Below the pieces are notes generated by a model. The model worked only from the letters and a program-made list of their open reading frames with translations. It did not search any database and was not told the DNA's origin. A program made the position numbers and the translations under genes. From NCBI GenBank assembly GCA_003931895.1, contig RRZV01000013.1, forward strand, positions 34,523 through 98,522: DNA of 64,000 nucleotides. The letters are read 5' to 3'. Below are positions 7,727 to 15,378 of this stretch, one piece after another. Each line of letters starts with the position of its first letter. Within the stretch, counting starts at the first letter, position 1. This DNA is from Mesohalobacter salilacus. GTDB taxonomy: Bacteria > Bacteroidota > Bacteroidia > Flavobacteriales > Flavobacteriaceae.

Positions 7727-8535
7727 TATTGAACGGTATAAATAAATTGATCGGATTCTGATAAGCTAAAATATCCAAACGGGAAATTGTCTGGATTGGT
7801 TTCGTTTACAATATTGCCCCGAACAGTAGCGGGTTGAGTTTGAAATGGACCACCAGCTGAACCTATTTGATTCAATAATACAAACATATAATCGTAAAAT
7901 TGTTTTGACATCCCAAAATTTCTTATGGTAACTTGATTTCCTGTTTCAAGTTCTTCTTCTCGATATAAGGCAAAAATAGTATTGCCATCAAAAAATTCAT
8001 CGTCAAATATTTCTGTGGTAGGGAACTGAATAAAATTTACAAAAAAGGTAAATAGATAAAAATTGTCTTCACCAGCAGGATCAGTATAATAGGCTTTAAG
8101 TTCAATTTCATCTCCACCAAAACCTGCATCCTTACGTTGAGTTACTGAGTCGATTTTTGCCACTGGAATAAAGGTTTCTTCTGCTGTATAAACTTCATTA
8201 TCCACTTCTATTTTTAACTTATATTTTTCCATTAATTCGGCATCAAACTGAGCAGTTCTATAGAATCCCGCAGAATCGTGAACAAATTCAAATACTTGTC
8301 CGTCATCTTTAGTTACTGTTACTTCTGCGTCCTCTACAGTGGTTAGGCTGTCTTCAAAAAAGCCGCGGGTTTTAGTAATTCTGACTTGTTGATTATTGCC
8401 TGTAAATCCTTTTTGTCTGAACATTGAAGCTTCTATGACTAAACGTTCTGGAGCTTCGTTTAAATCCACACTAACAACATCTTCACAAGATAATACTGTG
8501 AAAACACAAAATATTAAAATTAAATATTTTTTCAT
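7726..8535 (-). CDS. DUF4249 lipoprotein, partner of the TonB receptor
   Basis: 269 residues. The N-terminus is a lipoprotein signal with lipobox VLSCEDV (Cys17). The segment after it (VSVDLNEAPERLVIEA) is the hallmark of DUF4249 proteins, which in Bacteroidota are nearly always encoded next to a CarboxypepD_reg-type TonB receptor, as here. The length is slightly short for the family, but no frameshift is visible. By analogy with SusD-like partners it may be a surface lipoprotein that assists the receptor; this role is inferred. It lies 39 bases after the receptor gene and shares one base with murQ. Confidence 0.85.
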   Translation of the reverse strand: MKKYLILIFCVFTVLSCEDVVSVDLNEAPERLVIEASMFRQKGFTGNNQQVRITKTRGFFEDSLTTVEDAEVTVTKDDGQVFEFVHDSAGFYRTAQFDAELMEKYKLKIEVDNEVYTAEETFIPVAKIDSVTQRKDAGFGGDEIELKAYYTDPAGEDNFYLFTFFVNFIQFPTTEIFDDEFFDGNTIFALYREEELETGNQVTIRNFGMSKQFYDYMFVLLNQIGSAGGPFQTQPATVRGNIVNETNPDNFPFGYFSLSESDQFIYTVQ

Positions 8536-8574
8536 ATATCGATTATCACTTGATATTTTAATACTAATATAAAC

Positions 8575-10941
8575 TCAAAACTCAATATTATAACTCACTG
8601 ACGGTACTATGCCAAAGATAGAAAATCTAAGTGCTTCATTTTGTCCAGTATTTCTGTTTTCTTGGAAACTTATAGATGCCGCATTTCTGCGACTATATAC
8701 ATTATAAATTCCAAAACTCCAATAGCCTTTCCATTGTCTTTCCTTTTTAGGTTCAGGCTTGTAAGTAGCAGATAAATCTAATCGATGAAAAGTTGGTAAT
8801 CGGTCATTATTTCGGCCTTCAAAAACAGGAATAGTCAAGCCTTGAAAGTTAAACTGACCCACAGGGAAATTGACAGGCTGACCTGTTCGAAGCGTAAAAT
8901 TGAGATTGAACGTCCATCGTTTATTCCATTTATAGTTTCCTAAAACGGTTAAATCGTGTGTTTTATCATAATTTGCCAAGTACCATTCGCCATTATTAAT
9001 ACCAGGCTCGTTGGGAAATCGTCCTGGTGTGCGTTGCTCAGCACGAGATAGTGTATAGGCAATCCATCCGTTAAGTCGCCCTCTATTTTTCTTAAGCATT
9101 AGTTCTAGACCATAACTCCTAGCCTCGCCGCTAAGGGTTTCTTGTTCAATGGCGTCAGCTGCTATTAAATCTGCACCATCTATAAAGTCAAGTTTGTTGT
9201 CAGTTGTTTTATAAAATGCTTCAACTGATAAATCAAATTGACTTTGTTTCAAACTTTTGAAATATCCAACTGCAAACTGGTCGAGTTGTAGCGGCTTTAG
9301 AAATGGACCACTTGGCGCCCAAACATCAAGCGGTGTTGGTGAATTGGTATTGGATATTAAATGAAGATACTGCGCCATTCTGTTGTAACTAACTTTCACT
9401 GATGAATTATTATCAAAAGCGTAAGCCAAAGAAACACGAGGTTCAAGGTTGTGATAGGTTTTAATGACATCAGAACGGCTATCACTTCTTGTCCCAATTG
9501 GTTCTGCTCGTTGGTAAATTCCAAATTGTTGATTATAAATTAGAGGTAAATTATTCTCATAAATATTCAATTCATCTTGACCTAAACGAAAAAAACTACT
9601 CCATCGCAGACCATATTCTGCAGATAAGTTATCGGTTAATTGGTGTTCTGCAGACAAGAACAATGCGGGTTCTATAGCATATTTTTTAGTGAGTTGGTCT
9701 TCCGTAATCCCTGAGTCTTCCCCTGTAGGTTTAATCTTTCCAGGATTAAATACATAGTAAAAGCTATTTAAACCGTAATTGAGTTGAAATTTATCAGAAA
9801 TATAATGATTAAAATCGTATTTGAAGTTTAAATTTTGAATGCCACTTCTAAAGTTAAATCCAACAAAATCTAAATCTAAGTCGTAAATGTATTCACCGCC
9901 AATGATAGACATATTACTAAATAATTGATCGTTAAATACGTGATTCCACCTTAAGTTAACAAAACTGTTGCCATAAATATTTGTGAAGCTACCATCTAAA
10001 GAGAAGAAGTCCCGGCCAAAATAACTCGATAGCATCAACTTATTTTTATCGTTAAAAATATAGTTTCCTTTAGCTGTAAAATCATAGAAATAAGCTGAGT
10101 TGGGGTTGTCGGTTAACTTTAGAAATAAATGTGCATAAGTAGAGCGTCCACTCACTAAAAAAGAACTTTTGTTTTTTTGAATAGGTCCTTCTACTAAAAG
10201 TTTACTTGAAATAACACCAATACTAGCTTCGCCTTGAAATTCTTTGTTGTTGCCATCTTTTTGTTTAATGTCTAAAACTGAAGATACACGTCCGCCGTAC
10301 TGTGCTGGAATACCTCCTTTATAGAGTTTTAGATCTTTAACGGCATCTGGGTTAAACACTGAAAATAAGCCAAACAAGTGCGATGAATTAAATATAACAG
10401 CTTCGTCTAATAGAATTAAGTTTTGGTCTGCACTACCACCACGCACATTAAATCCTGACGAGCCTTCGCCGGTATTGGTAACGCCAGGGAGTTGAACAAT
10501 GGATCTTAAAACATCAGCTTCGCCAAATACAACAGGGATTTGTTTTATTGTAGATTGTTTAAGGCGGTTTAAACTCATTTCTGGCTTACGGATGTTTTGC
10601 TGTTCAAAATCATCTGTAATAGTTATTTCGTCTAGCTGTTCTGAAGATGGAGAAAGAAAAAAATCTTTTTTAATATCGCGATCAAGGCTAATAGTTTCAG
10701 TTAATGTCTCAAACCCTAGGTAACTAATGTTCAGCGTATATTTTCCTTTAGGAAGAGTGAGTGAATAAAAGCCATAAGCATTACTGACTGTTCCAGTATT
10801 GAGCTCTTTTACTATAATGTTGACGCCAAGAAGAGTTTCGTTATTTTCAATATCTTTTATGCTGCCACTTATGCTAAATTTATCTTGAGAAAAGCAATTT
10901 AAGCTATAAGCAATAAGCAATACTGAACAGAAAAATTTCAT
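8575..10941 (-). CDS. TonB-dependent receptor with CarboxypepD_reg-like N-terminal domain
   Basis: 788 residues. A signal peptide (1-18) ends at CFSQ; residues 22-95 form the CarboxypepD_reg-like domain (SGSIKDIENNETLLGVNI); the plug spans about 115-225 with GSSGFNVRGGSADQNLILLD and the conserved GGRVSSVLDI; the remainder is a beta-barrel of repeated aromatic strands ending in a terminal Phe (SYNIEF). It is an outer-membrane importer driven by TonB. It belongs to the branch paired with DUF4249 lipoproteins; the ligand is not known, and the downstream murQ hints at a cell-wall sugar fragment only by position. First gene of the operon. Confidence 0.93.
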   Translation of the reverse strand: MKFFCSVLLIAYSLNCFSQDKFSISGSIKDIENNETLLGVNIIVKELNTGTVSNAYGFYSLTLPKGKYTLNISYLGFETLTETISLDRDIKKDFFLSPSSEQLDEITITDDFEQQNIRKPEMSLNRLKQSTIKQIPVVFGEADVLRSIVQLPGVTNTGEGSSGFNVRGGSADQNLILLDEAVIFNSSHLFGLFSVFNPDAVKDLKLYKGGIPAQYGGRVSSVLDIKQKDGNNKEFQGEASIGVISSKLLVEGPIQKNKSSFLVSGRSTYAHLFLKLTDNPNSAYFYDFTAKGNYIFNDKNKLMLSSYFGRDFFSLDGSFTNIYGNSFVNLRWNHVFNDQLFSNMSIIGGEYIYDLDLDFVGFNFRSGIQNLNFKYDFNHYISDKFQLNYGLNSFYYVFNPGKIKPTGEDSGITEDQLTKKYAIEPALFLSAEHQLTDNLSAEYGLRWSSFFRLGQDELNIYENNLPLIYNQQFGIYQRAEPIGTRSDSRSDVIKTYHNLEPRVSLAYAFDNNSSVKVSYNRMAQYLHLISNTNSPTPLDVWAPSGPFLKPLQLDQFAVGYFKSLKQSQFDLSVEAFYKTTDNKLDFIDGADLIAADAIEQETLSGEARSYGLELMLKKNRGRLNGWIAYTLSRAEQRTPGRFPNEPGINNGEWYLANYDKTHDLTVLGNYKWNKRWTFNLNFTLRTGQPVNFPVGQFNFQGLTIPVFEGRNNDRLPTFHRLDLSATYKPEPKKERQWKGYWSFGIYNVYSRRNAASISFQENRNTGQNEALRFSIFGIVPSVSYNIEF

Positions 10942-11046
10942 CCTCGGCTTATGGTTTTGAAGAGTTTTTTAGTTATGATTTAAGTTGACAAATATAAAAG
11001 TCTATACAGTCTAATGCTTTGATTTATGTATAATTAAATCTTAAAA

Positions 11047-11757
11047 TCAAGGGTGAAAAATAAAAATTGCTGGGCGTTTGTGCCAATCCGGATTTTCAGT
11101 TTGCCATTCTTTAACGCTTTTGGTTATAATATATTCTGAAGTTAACGTTAAGTCAACAGCTACACAGAGTCGGGTTTGAGGTTTGAGCGTTTTCAAAAAC
11201 GTTTCAAACAACTGACCGTTTCGGTATGGGGTTTCTATAAATATTTGTGTTTGATTGTTTATTTCAGCATGTTTTTCTAACTGTTTGACGCGTTTTTTGC
11301 ATTCGGCTTTGTCAATTGGTAAATAGCCGTTAAAGGCAAAGTTTTGTCCATTTAAACCACTTGCCATTAAAGCTAAAACAATTGAAGACGGCCCAACTAA
11401 GGGGACAACTTTAATATTTTGACGATGCGCAAGGCTAACCACTTTTGAACCTGGGTCAGCTATGCCTGGACAGCCGGCGTCTGTCATTAAGCCAATGTCT
11501 TTTCCTTCTTCACAGGGTTTTAAAAATTCAGGAATTTCAATGTCTTGCGTAAATTTATTGAGTAGGTTGATTTCTAATTTGTCTTGACTTTTAGACGGTA
11601 CAATTTTTTTAATAAACCGGCGCGCTACTTTTTCATTTTCAACAATGTAGTAATTTATGTCTGTAATTTTCTTTCGGATAGAAAGTGGTAAAACTTCCAG
11701 CGGTGGTTGGTCGCCAAGTCGGGTTGGTATCAAGTAGAGTTGTCCTTTTTGACCCAT
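11047..11757 (-). CDS. SAM-dependent methyltransferase, RsmI-like (tetrapyrrole methylase fold)
   Basis: 236 residues. The start GQLYLIPTRLGD, the central LMTDAGCPGIADPGS and the following VVPLVGPSSIVLALMASGLNG are the conserved blocks of RsmI, which 2'-O-methylates C1402 of 16S rRNA. It is shorter than typical RsmI (about 280 residues) and lacks the C-terminal extension, a form common in Bacteroidota; it may be a paralogue with another substrate. The 8-base gap to the epimerase gene upstream suggests co-transcription. Confidence 0.8.
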   Translation of the reverse strand: MGQKGQLYLIPTRLGDQPPLEVLPLSIRKKITDINYYIVENEKVARRFIKKIVPSKSQDKLEINLLNKFTQDIEIPEFLKPCEEGKDIGLMTDAGCPGIADPGSKVVSLAHRQNIKVVPLVGPSSIVLALMASGLNGQNFAFNGYLPIDKAECKKRVKQLEKHAEINNQTQIFIETPYRNGQLFETFLKTLKPQTRLCVAVDLTLTSEYIITKSVKEWQTENPDWHKRPAIFIFHP

Positions 11758-11765
11758 ATTTTAAG

Positions 11766-12782
11766 TTATTGTTTTAGTTTTTTATAATCTTCAAATATAA
11801 GATTTATAGCTTGGTTTAAAGAAGTATAGCTTAAGCCTATATCTTTAATCGATTTTTTGTTGCTGAAAACCCGTTTTGAATAGATTTGTCTAATTGTATT
11901 CAAAGTAATTTGTGTTTTTTGAGATTTAAACAGACCCAAGATATTTTGAAAGATCCAAAGTAAATACAAAAGAGGCTTATTAACTTTGTAATTTGGGGGT
12001 TTGCAATCAAAAACTTCAGCTATTTTTTCCATTACAATTTTAAAATTCGTGTTTTCAGCTACTAAGATATAACGTTGATTTTTAATATCAGATTGCATGA
12101 GTTTCAACATTGCTTGAATGACATCGTCTACAAAAACAAAACCTGTTTGTTTGGGTGGATAGAATTTAAAGTTATTTAATACTTTATCAAAAATCAATCC
12201 ACTGCCAGCATCAAAAAAACCAGATCCTAGAATTACCCCAGGATTAACAATAACAACATTTAAACCTTCTTGAGAAGCACGCCAAACTTCCATTTCTGCC
12301 CCAAATTTAGTGATGCTGTAGCGGCTGCAATACCGCTCTGAGTCTCTCGGCGCTTGTTCGTCTGAGTTTTTTGAGCCTGTATATTGTCCTAGCGCTGCTA
12401 CTGAACTAACATGACAAAACTTATCAACCTTATGTGAAACAGCTAAATTAACCATGTTAGCAGTACCTTCAATATTCACTTTTCTCATCATATTGTAGTC
12501 ACGAGGCGAATTGCCTACCCACGCCGCACAGTGGTAAACGAATTTGATGTTTTCAAAAGTTTTTTCTAACTCGGGGAGGTTTAAAATATCGACTTTAACC
12601 CATTCGATATGCTTAATTCTATTATGAAAATCAACAGGTAATAGCGTTTTTAAGAAATTTATGGTGTATTCTTTTTTGTCTTCACTTCGGTATAAAGCTC
12701 TTATATTTTCTGTATTATTTAAACACAGTGTTTTGAGTAAATGCGTTCCGAGAAATCCTGTAGCACCAGAAATTAAAATCAT
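11766..12782 (-). CDS. NAD-dependent epimerase/dehydratase (extended SDR)
   Basis: 338 residues from the ATG at 12782. The open frame runs further upstream, but that part is hydrophobic and Cys/Phe-rich, lies opposite the tyrS start, and the family begins at the Rossmann strand, so I reject it. ILISGATGFLGTHLL (residues 2-16) is the nucleotide-binding GxxGxxG motif, and YSITK provides the catalytic Tyr-x3-Lys. VYHCAAWVG is the third conserved SDR segment. The substrate is probably a nucleotide sugar or a sterol/flavonoid-like alcohol; it cannot be defined. It is divergent from tyrS. Confidence 0.85.
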   Translation of the reverse strand: MILISGATGFLGTHLLKTLCLNNTENIRALYRSEDKKEYTINFLKTLLPVDFHNRIKHIEWVKVDILNLPELEKTFENIKFVYHCAAWVGNSPRDYNMMRKVNIEGTANMVNLAVSHKVDKFCHVSSVAALGQYTGSKNSDEQAPRDSERYCSRYSITKFGAEMEVWRASQEGLNVVIVNPGVILGSGFFDAGSGLIFDKVLNNFKFYPPKQTGFVFVDDVIQAMLKLMQSDIKNQRYILVAENTNFKIVMEKIAEVFDCKPPNYKVNKPLLYLLWIFQNILGLFKSQKTQITLNTIRQIYSKRVFSNKKSIKDIGLSYTSLNQAINLIFEDYKKLKQ

Positions 12783-12828
12783 TCGGTAAATATAAGCAAA
12801 TGCGCAAAAGATTAGTTTTTGAAAATAA

Positions 12829-12836
12829 TATCTTTG
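12829..12836 (+). promoter_or_regulatory. Putative -7 box for tyrS
   Basis: TATCTTTG matches TAnnTTTG and lies 36 bases before the tyrS ATG in the 90-base divergent intergenic region. Confidence 0.5.
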
Positions 12837-12872
12837 CCAAACTTTAATAAATAAAAACCTAAACAATATTTT

Positions 12873-14153
12873 ATGCTTAAAGATTTTATAGAAGAAGCAA
12901 AATGGCGCGGTATGGTTCACGATGTGATGCCTGGTACTCAAGAGACTTTAAATAAAGAAATGACTGCGGCATATATTGGATTTGACCCTACAGCAGACTC
13001 GCTTCATATTGGTAATTTGGTTCAAATTATGACTTTAATGCATTTTCAAAAATGCGGACATAAACCTATTGCTTTGGTTGGTGGCGCTACTGGAATGGTT
13101 GGTGATCCTTCGGGGAAATCTGCCGAGCGCAACTTGTTAGATGAAGACACCTTGCAGCACAATTTGAAAAGTGTCCAGAAACAACTCGAAAAATTTTTAG
13201 ATTTTGAAAGCGACAATGCTGCTGAGGTCGTCAATAATTACGATTGGTTTAAATCTTTTGGGTTTTTAGAATTTATTAGAGACGTAGGTAAGCACATTAC
13301 TGTAAACTATATGATGTCAAAAGATTCGGTGAAATCTCGACTGGAATCTGGACTTTCATTTACAGAATTTTCCTATCAATTGGTTCAAGGCTACGATTTT
13401 TATTATTTGTGGAAAAACAAAAATGTAAAACTACAACTCGGTGGTTCAGACCAATGGGGTAATATAGTCACAGGTACAGAGCTCATCAGACGAAAAGGTC
13501 AAGGTGAAGCTTTTGCTATGACCACGCCATTAATCACAAAGGCTGACGGTTCTAAGTTTGGAAAATCTGAAGGAGGAAATGTCTGGTTGGACGCTAAAAA
13601 AACATCTCCGTTTAAGTTTTATCAATATTGGATCAATGCTTCTGATGAAGACGTGGAGAAATACATTAAAATTTTCAGTACAAAACCTAAAGATGATATA
13701 TTAAATTTAATAGCTCAACATCAAGAAGCACCGCATCAGAGATTGTTGCAAAAAACTTTAGCCGAAGAAATCACAGCAAGAGTTCATTCTCAAGACGATT
13801 TACAGCTTGCACAAAAAGCGTCTAACATTTTGTTTGGTAAAAGTACTTTAAACGATTTAAAATCTTTAGACGAAAAAACTTTTAGTGAGATTTTTGAAGG
13901 CGTGCCAACAGTTTCAATAACGAAAAATAAAATAAGTCAAGGTCTTGATATTATCTCTGCTTTGGTTGGAGAATCTGATTTTTTGAAATCAAACGGAGAA
14001 GCTATTAGGGCTTTAAAACAAAACGCTATAGCCGTTAATAAAACTAAAGTGGGAAAAGATTATCAATTGACTTCTCAGGATTTAATCAATGATAAATACG
14101 TATTAATCAATAAGGGTAAAAAAAATACTTATGTGTTGAAATTTGAAGCTTAG
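12873..14153 (+). CDS. tyrS: Tyrosyl-tRNA synthetase
   Basis: 426 residues, standard bacterial TyrRS length. It charges tRNA-Tyr in the cytoplasm. The class I signature HIGN is at residues 45-48 and the KMSKS equivalent KFGKS at 228-232; the tyrosine-recognition region includes the QLGGSDQWGN block (188-197). The C-terminal 80 residues form an S4-like RNA-binding domain (ALKQNAIAVNKTKVG). A hairpin terminator follows the gene. No T-box is expected in this phylum and none is seen in the short leader. Confidence 0.97.
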   Translation: MLKDFIEEAKWRGMVHDVMPGTQETLNKEMTAAYIGFDPTADSLHIGNLVQIMTLMHFQKCGHKPIALVGGATGMVGDPSGKSAERNLLDEDTLQHNLKSVQKQLEKFLDFESDNAAEVVNNYDWFKSFGFLEFIRDVGKHITVNYMMSKDSVKSRLESGLSFTEFSYQLVQGYDFYYLWKNKNVKLQLGGSDQWGNIVTGTELIRRKGQGEAFAMTTPLITKADGSKFGKSEGGNVWLDAKKTSPFKFYQYWINASDEDVEKYIKIFSTKPKDDILNLIAQHQEAPHQRLLQKTLAEEITARVHSQDDLQLAQKASNILFGKSTLNDLKSLDEKTFSEIFEGVPTVSITKNKISQGLDIISALVGESDFLKSNGEAIRALKQNAIAVNKTKVGKDYQLTSQDLINDKYVLINKGKKNTYVLKFEA

Positions 14154-14173
14154 TTAGGTTATAAAATAACAAA

Positions 14174-14197
14174 ACCCCGACTCAAAAGAATCGGGGT
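14174..14197 (+). terminator. Terminator after tyrS
   Basis: ACCCCGA (14174-14180) pairs with TCGGGGT (14191-14197), preceded by A and followed by CTTGCATT. The T-run is weak. Confidence 0.6.
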
Positions 14198-14302
14198 CTT
14201 GCATTAACTAACCAATCTATTATGAAAAACTTCATCCTAGCACTTATTTAGACGAGAGAAAGCCATTAAAATTGCATACATTAACATATATTTAACAAAT
14301 AT

Positions 14303-15286
14303 CTAGCTAAATGTTAAAAGGTTACAACCTCTAATATCGCTATAGTCAAAGCGTCCCATGATTTTTAGCTTATTTTTTTTAACACTTTGGCCTAAATCTT
14401 GCGTGGCAATAAAAGAACAGGAATTAATATTTGCTAAATCAATCACGTTTATGCCTCCTGTTTTCTTGAAACTTTCAAAAATATGTAAAGGATCTTCGGG
14501 ATCTCTGATAAAAACTTTCATTGTAGGTGGTAAATTAAAAACACCATCAGCTTTTGAGTAGGCTTGAGATAGTAATTCTGTCATGCCGTATTCGCTATGA
14601 ATGTGTTTTACCCCAAAACCTTTTGAAAGCCTTTCGTGTAATTCATCTCGAGTAATTTCTTTTCTTCTGCCCTTCATACCTCCTGTTTCCATAACAATGG
14701 TATGATTTAACCTTAGGTTATAGGTTTCGACAAAGTCTAATAAAGCGAATGAAACCCCAATCAACAATGTTTTTTGTTTTTTGGCTTCTAGTTTTAGTAA
14801 GGTTTCTTTTAAACGGCTTAAATCATCTAAAAAAAAGCCACTATCTGGATGTCTTGTCTTTTTAATCAAATGATTGACCATATATATTAAAGACGAGCCT
14901 TCTCGCTCGAGATAAGATGGCAATAAAGCTAAAATGGCATAATCTTCTATCAAGCCATATTGAGATTGGAAAATTTGACAGAAGTTCCTTTGATAAAGCT
15001 CAATATCTGTAATGTGATGTTTGCTTGTTTGTTGACCAGTCGTACCACTACTTGTAAAAACTTTTTGGACTAACTGTTGGCACGATAATATTTGATATTT
15101 TTTGAAAAACTCGATAGGTAAAAAAGGAATACTTTTGATTAAACTTACATTGGCTGGATTTTTATTTAAGAGCTTACAAAACTTTTGATAAACCTTGCAA
15201 TTTTCATATTGGTATTCAAAAACTTTAAAACATAAGCTTTCAAAGTCTTTATCAGATTTAATATTGAATATCTGATTAACGTCCAT
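14303..15286 (-). CDS. LuxE/PaaK-family acyl-activating protein
   Basis: 327 residues. It resembles the acyl-protein synthetase LuxE family, adenylate-forming enzymes related to PaaK that activate a fatty acid as acyl-AMP. The phosphate-binding signature TSSGTTGQQTSKH lies near residues 78-90, and HSEYGMTELLSQAY near 235-248 matches the family's second motif. In bioluminescence operons LuxE works with LuxC and LuxD, but no such genes are nearby; in Flavobacteriia these orphan copies are common and of unknown role. Monocistronic. Confidence 0.8.
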   Translation of the reverse strand: MDVNQIFNIKSDKDFESLCFKVFEYQYENCKVYQKFCKLLNKNPANVSLIKSIPFLPIEFFKKYQILSCQQLVQKVFTSSGTTGQQTSKHHITDIELYQRNFCQIFQSQYGLIEDYAILALLPSYLEREGSSLIYMVNHLIKKTRHPDSGFFLDDLSRLKETLLKLEAKKQKTLLIGVSFALLDFVETYNLRLNHTIVMETGGMKGRRKEITRDELHERLSKGFGVKHIHSEYGMTELLSQAYSKADGVFNLPPTMKVFIRDPEDPLHIFESFKKTGGINVIDLANINSCSFIATQDLGQSVKKNKLKIMGRFDYSDIRGCNLLTFS

Positions 15287-15319
15287 TCATTTTATTTTAG
15301 GCTAAGTTACAATAATAAA

Positions 15320-15350
15320 AAAAGTGCTACTTAAATTAAGCAGCACTTTT
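15320..15350 (-). terminator. Terminator of the secreted lamin-tail protein gene
   Basis: AAAAGTGCT (15320-15328) pairs with AGCACTTTT (15342-15350). On the minus strand the hairpin ends in a T-run. It lies 29 bases past the stop at 15379. Confidence 0.75.
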
Positions 15351-15378
15351 AGAAAAATTGTTTTAAAATACAACCAAC

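Noticed and set aside
12783..12941. N-terminal extension of the epimerase frame
   Set aside because: It overlaps the tyrS start on the other strand, is hydrophobic and unlike the family, and the Rossmann strand begins right after the ATG at 12782.
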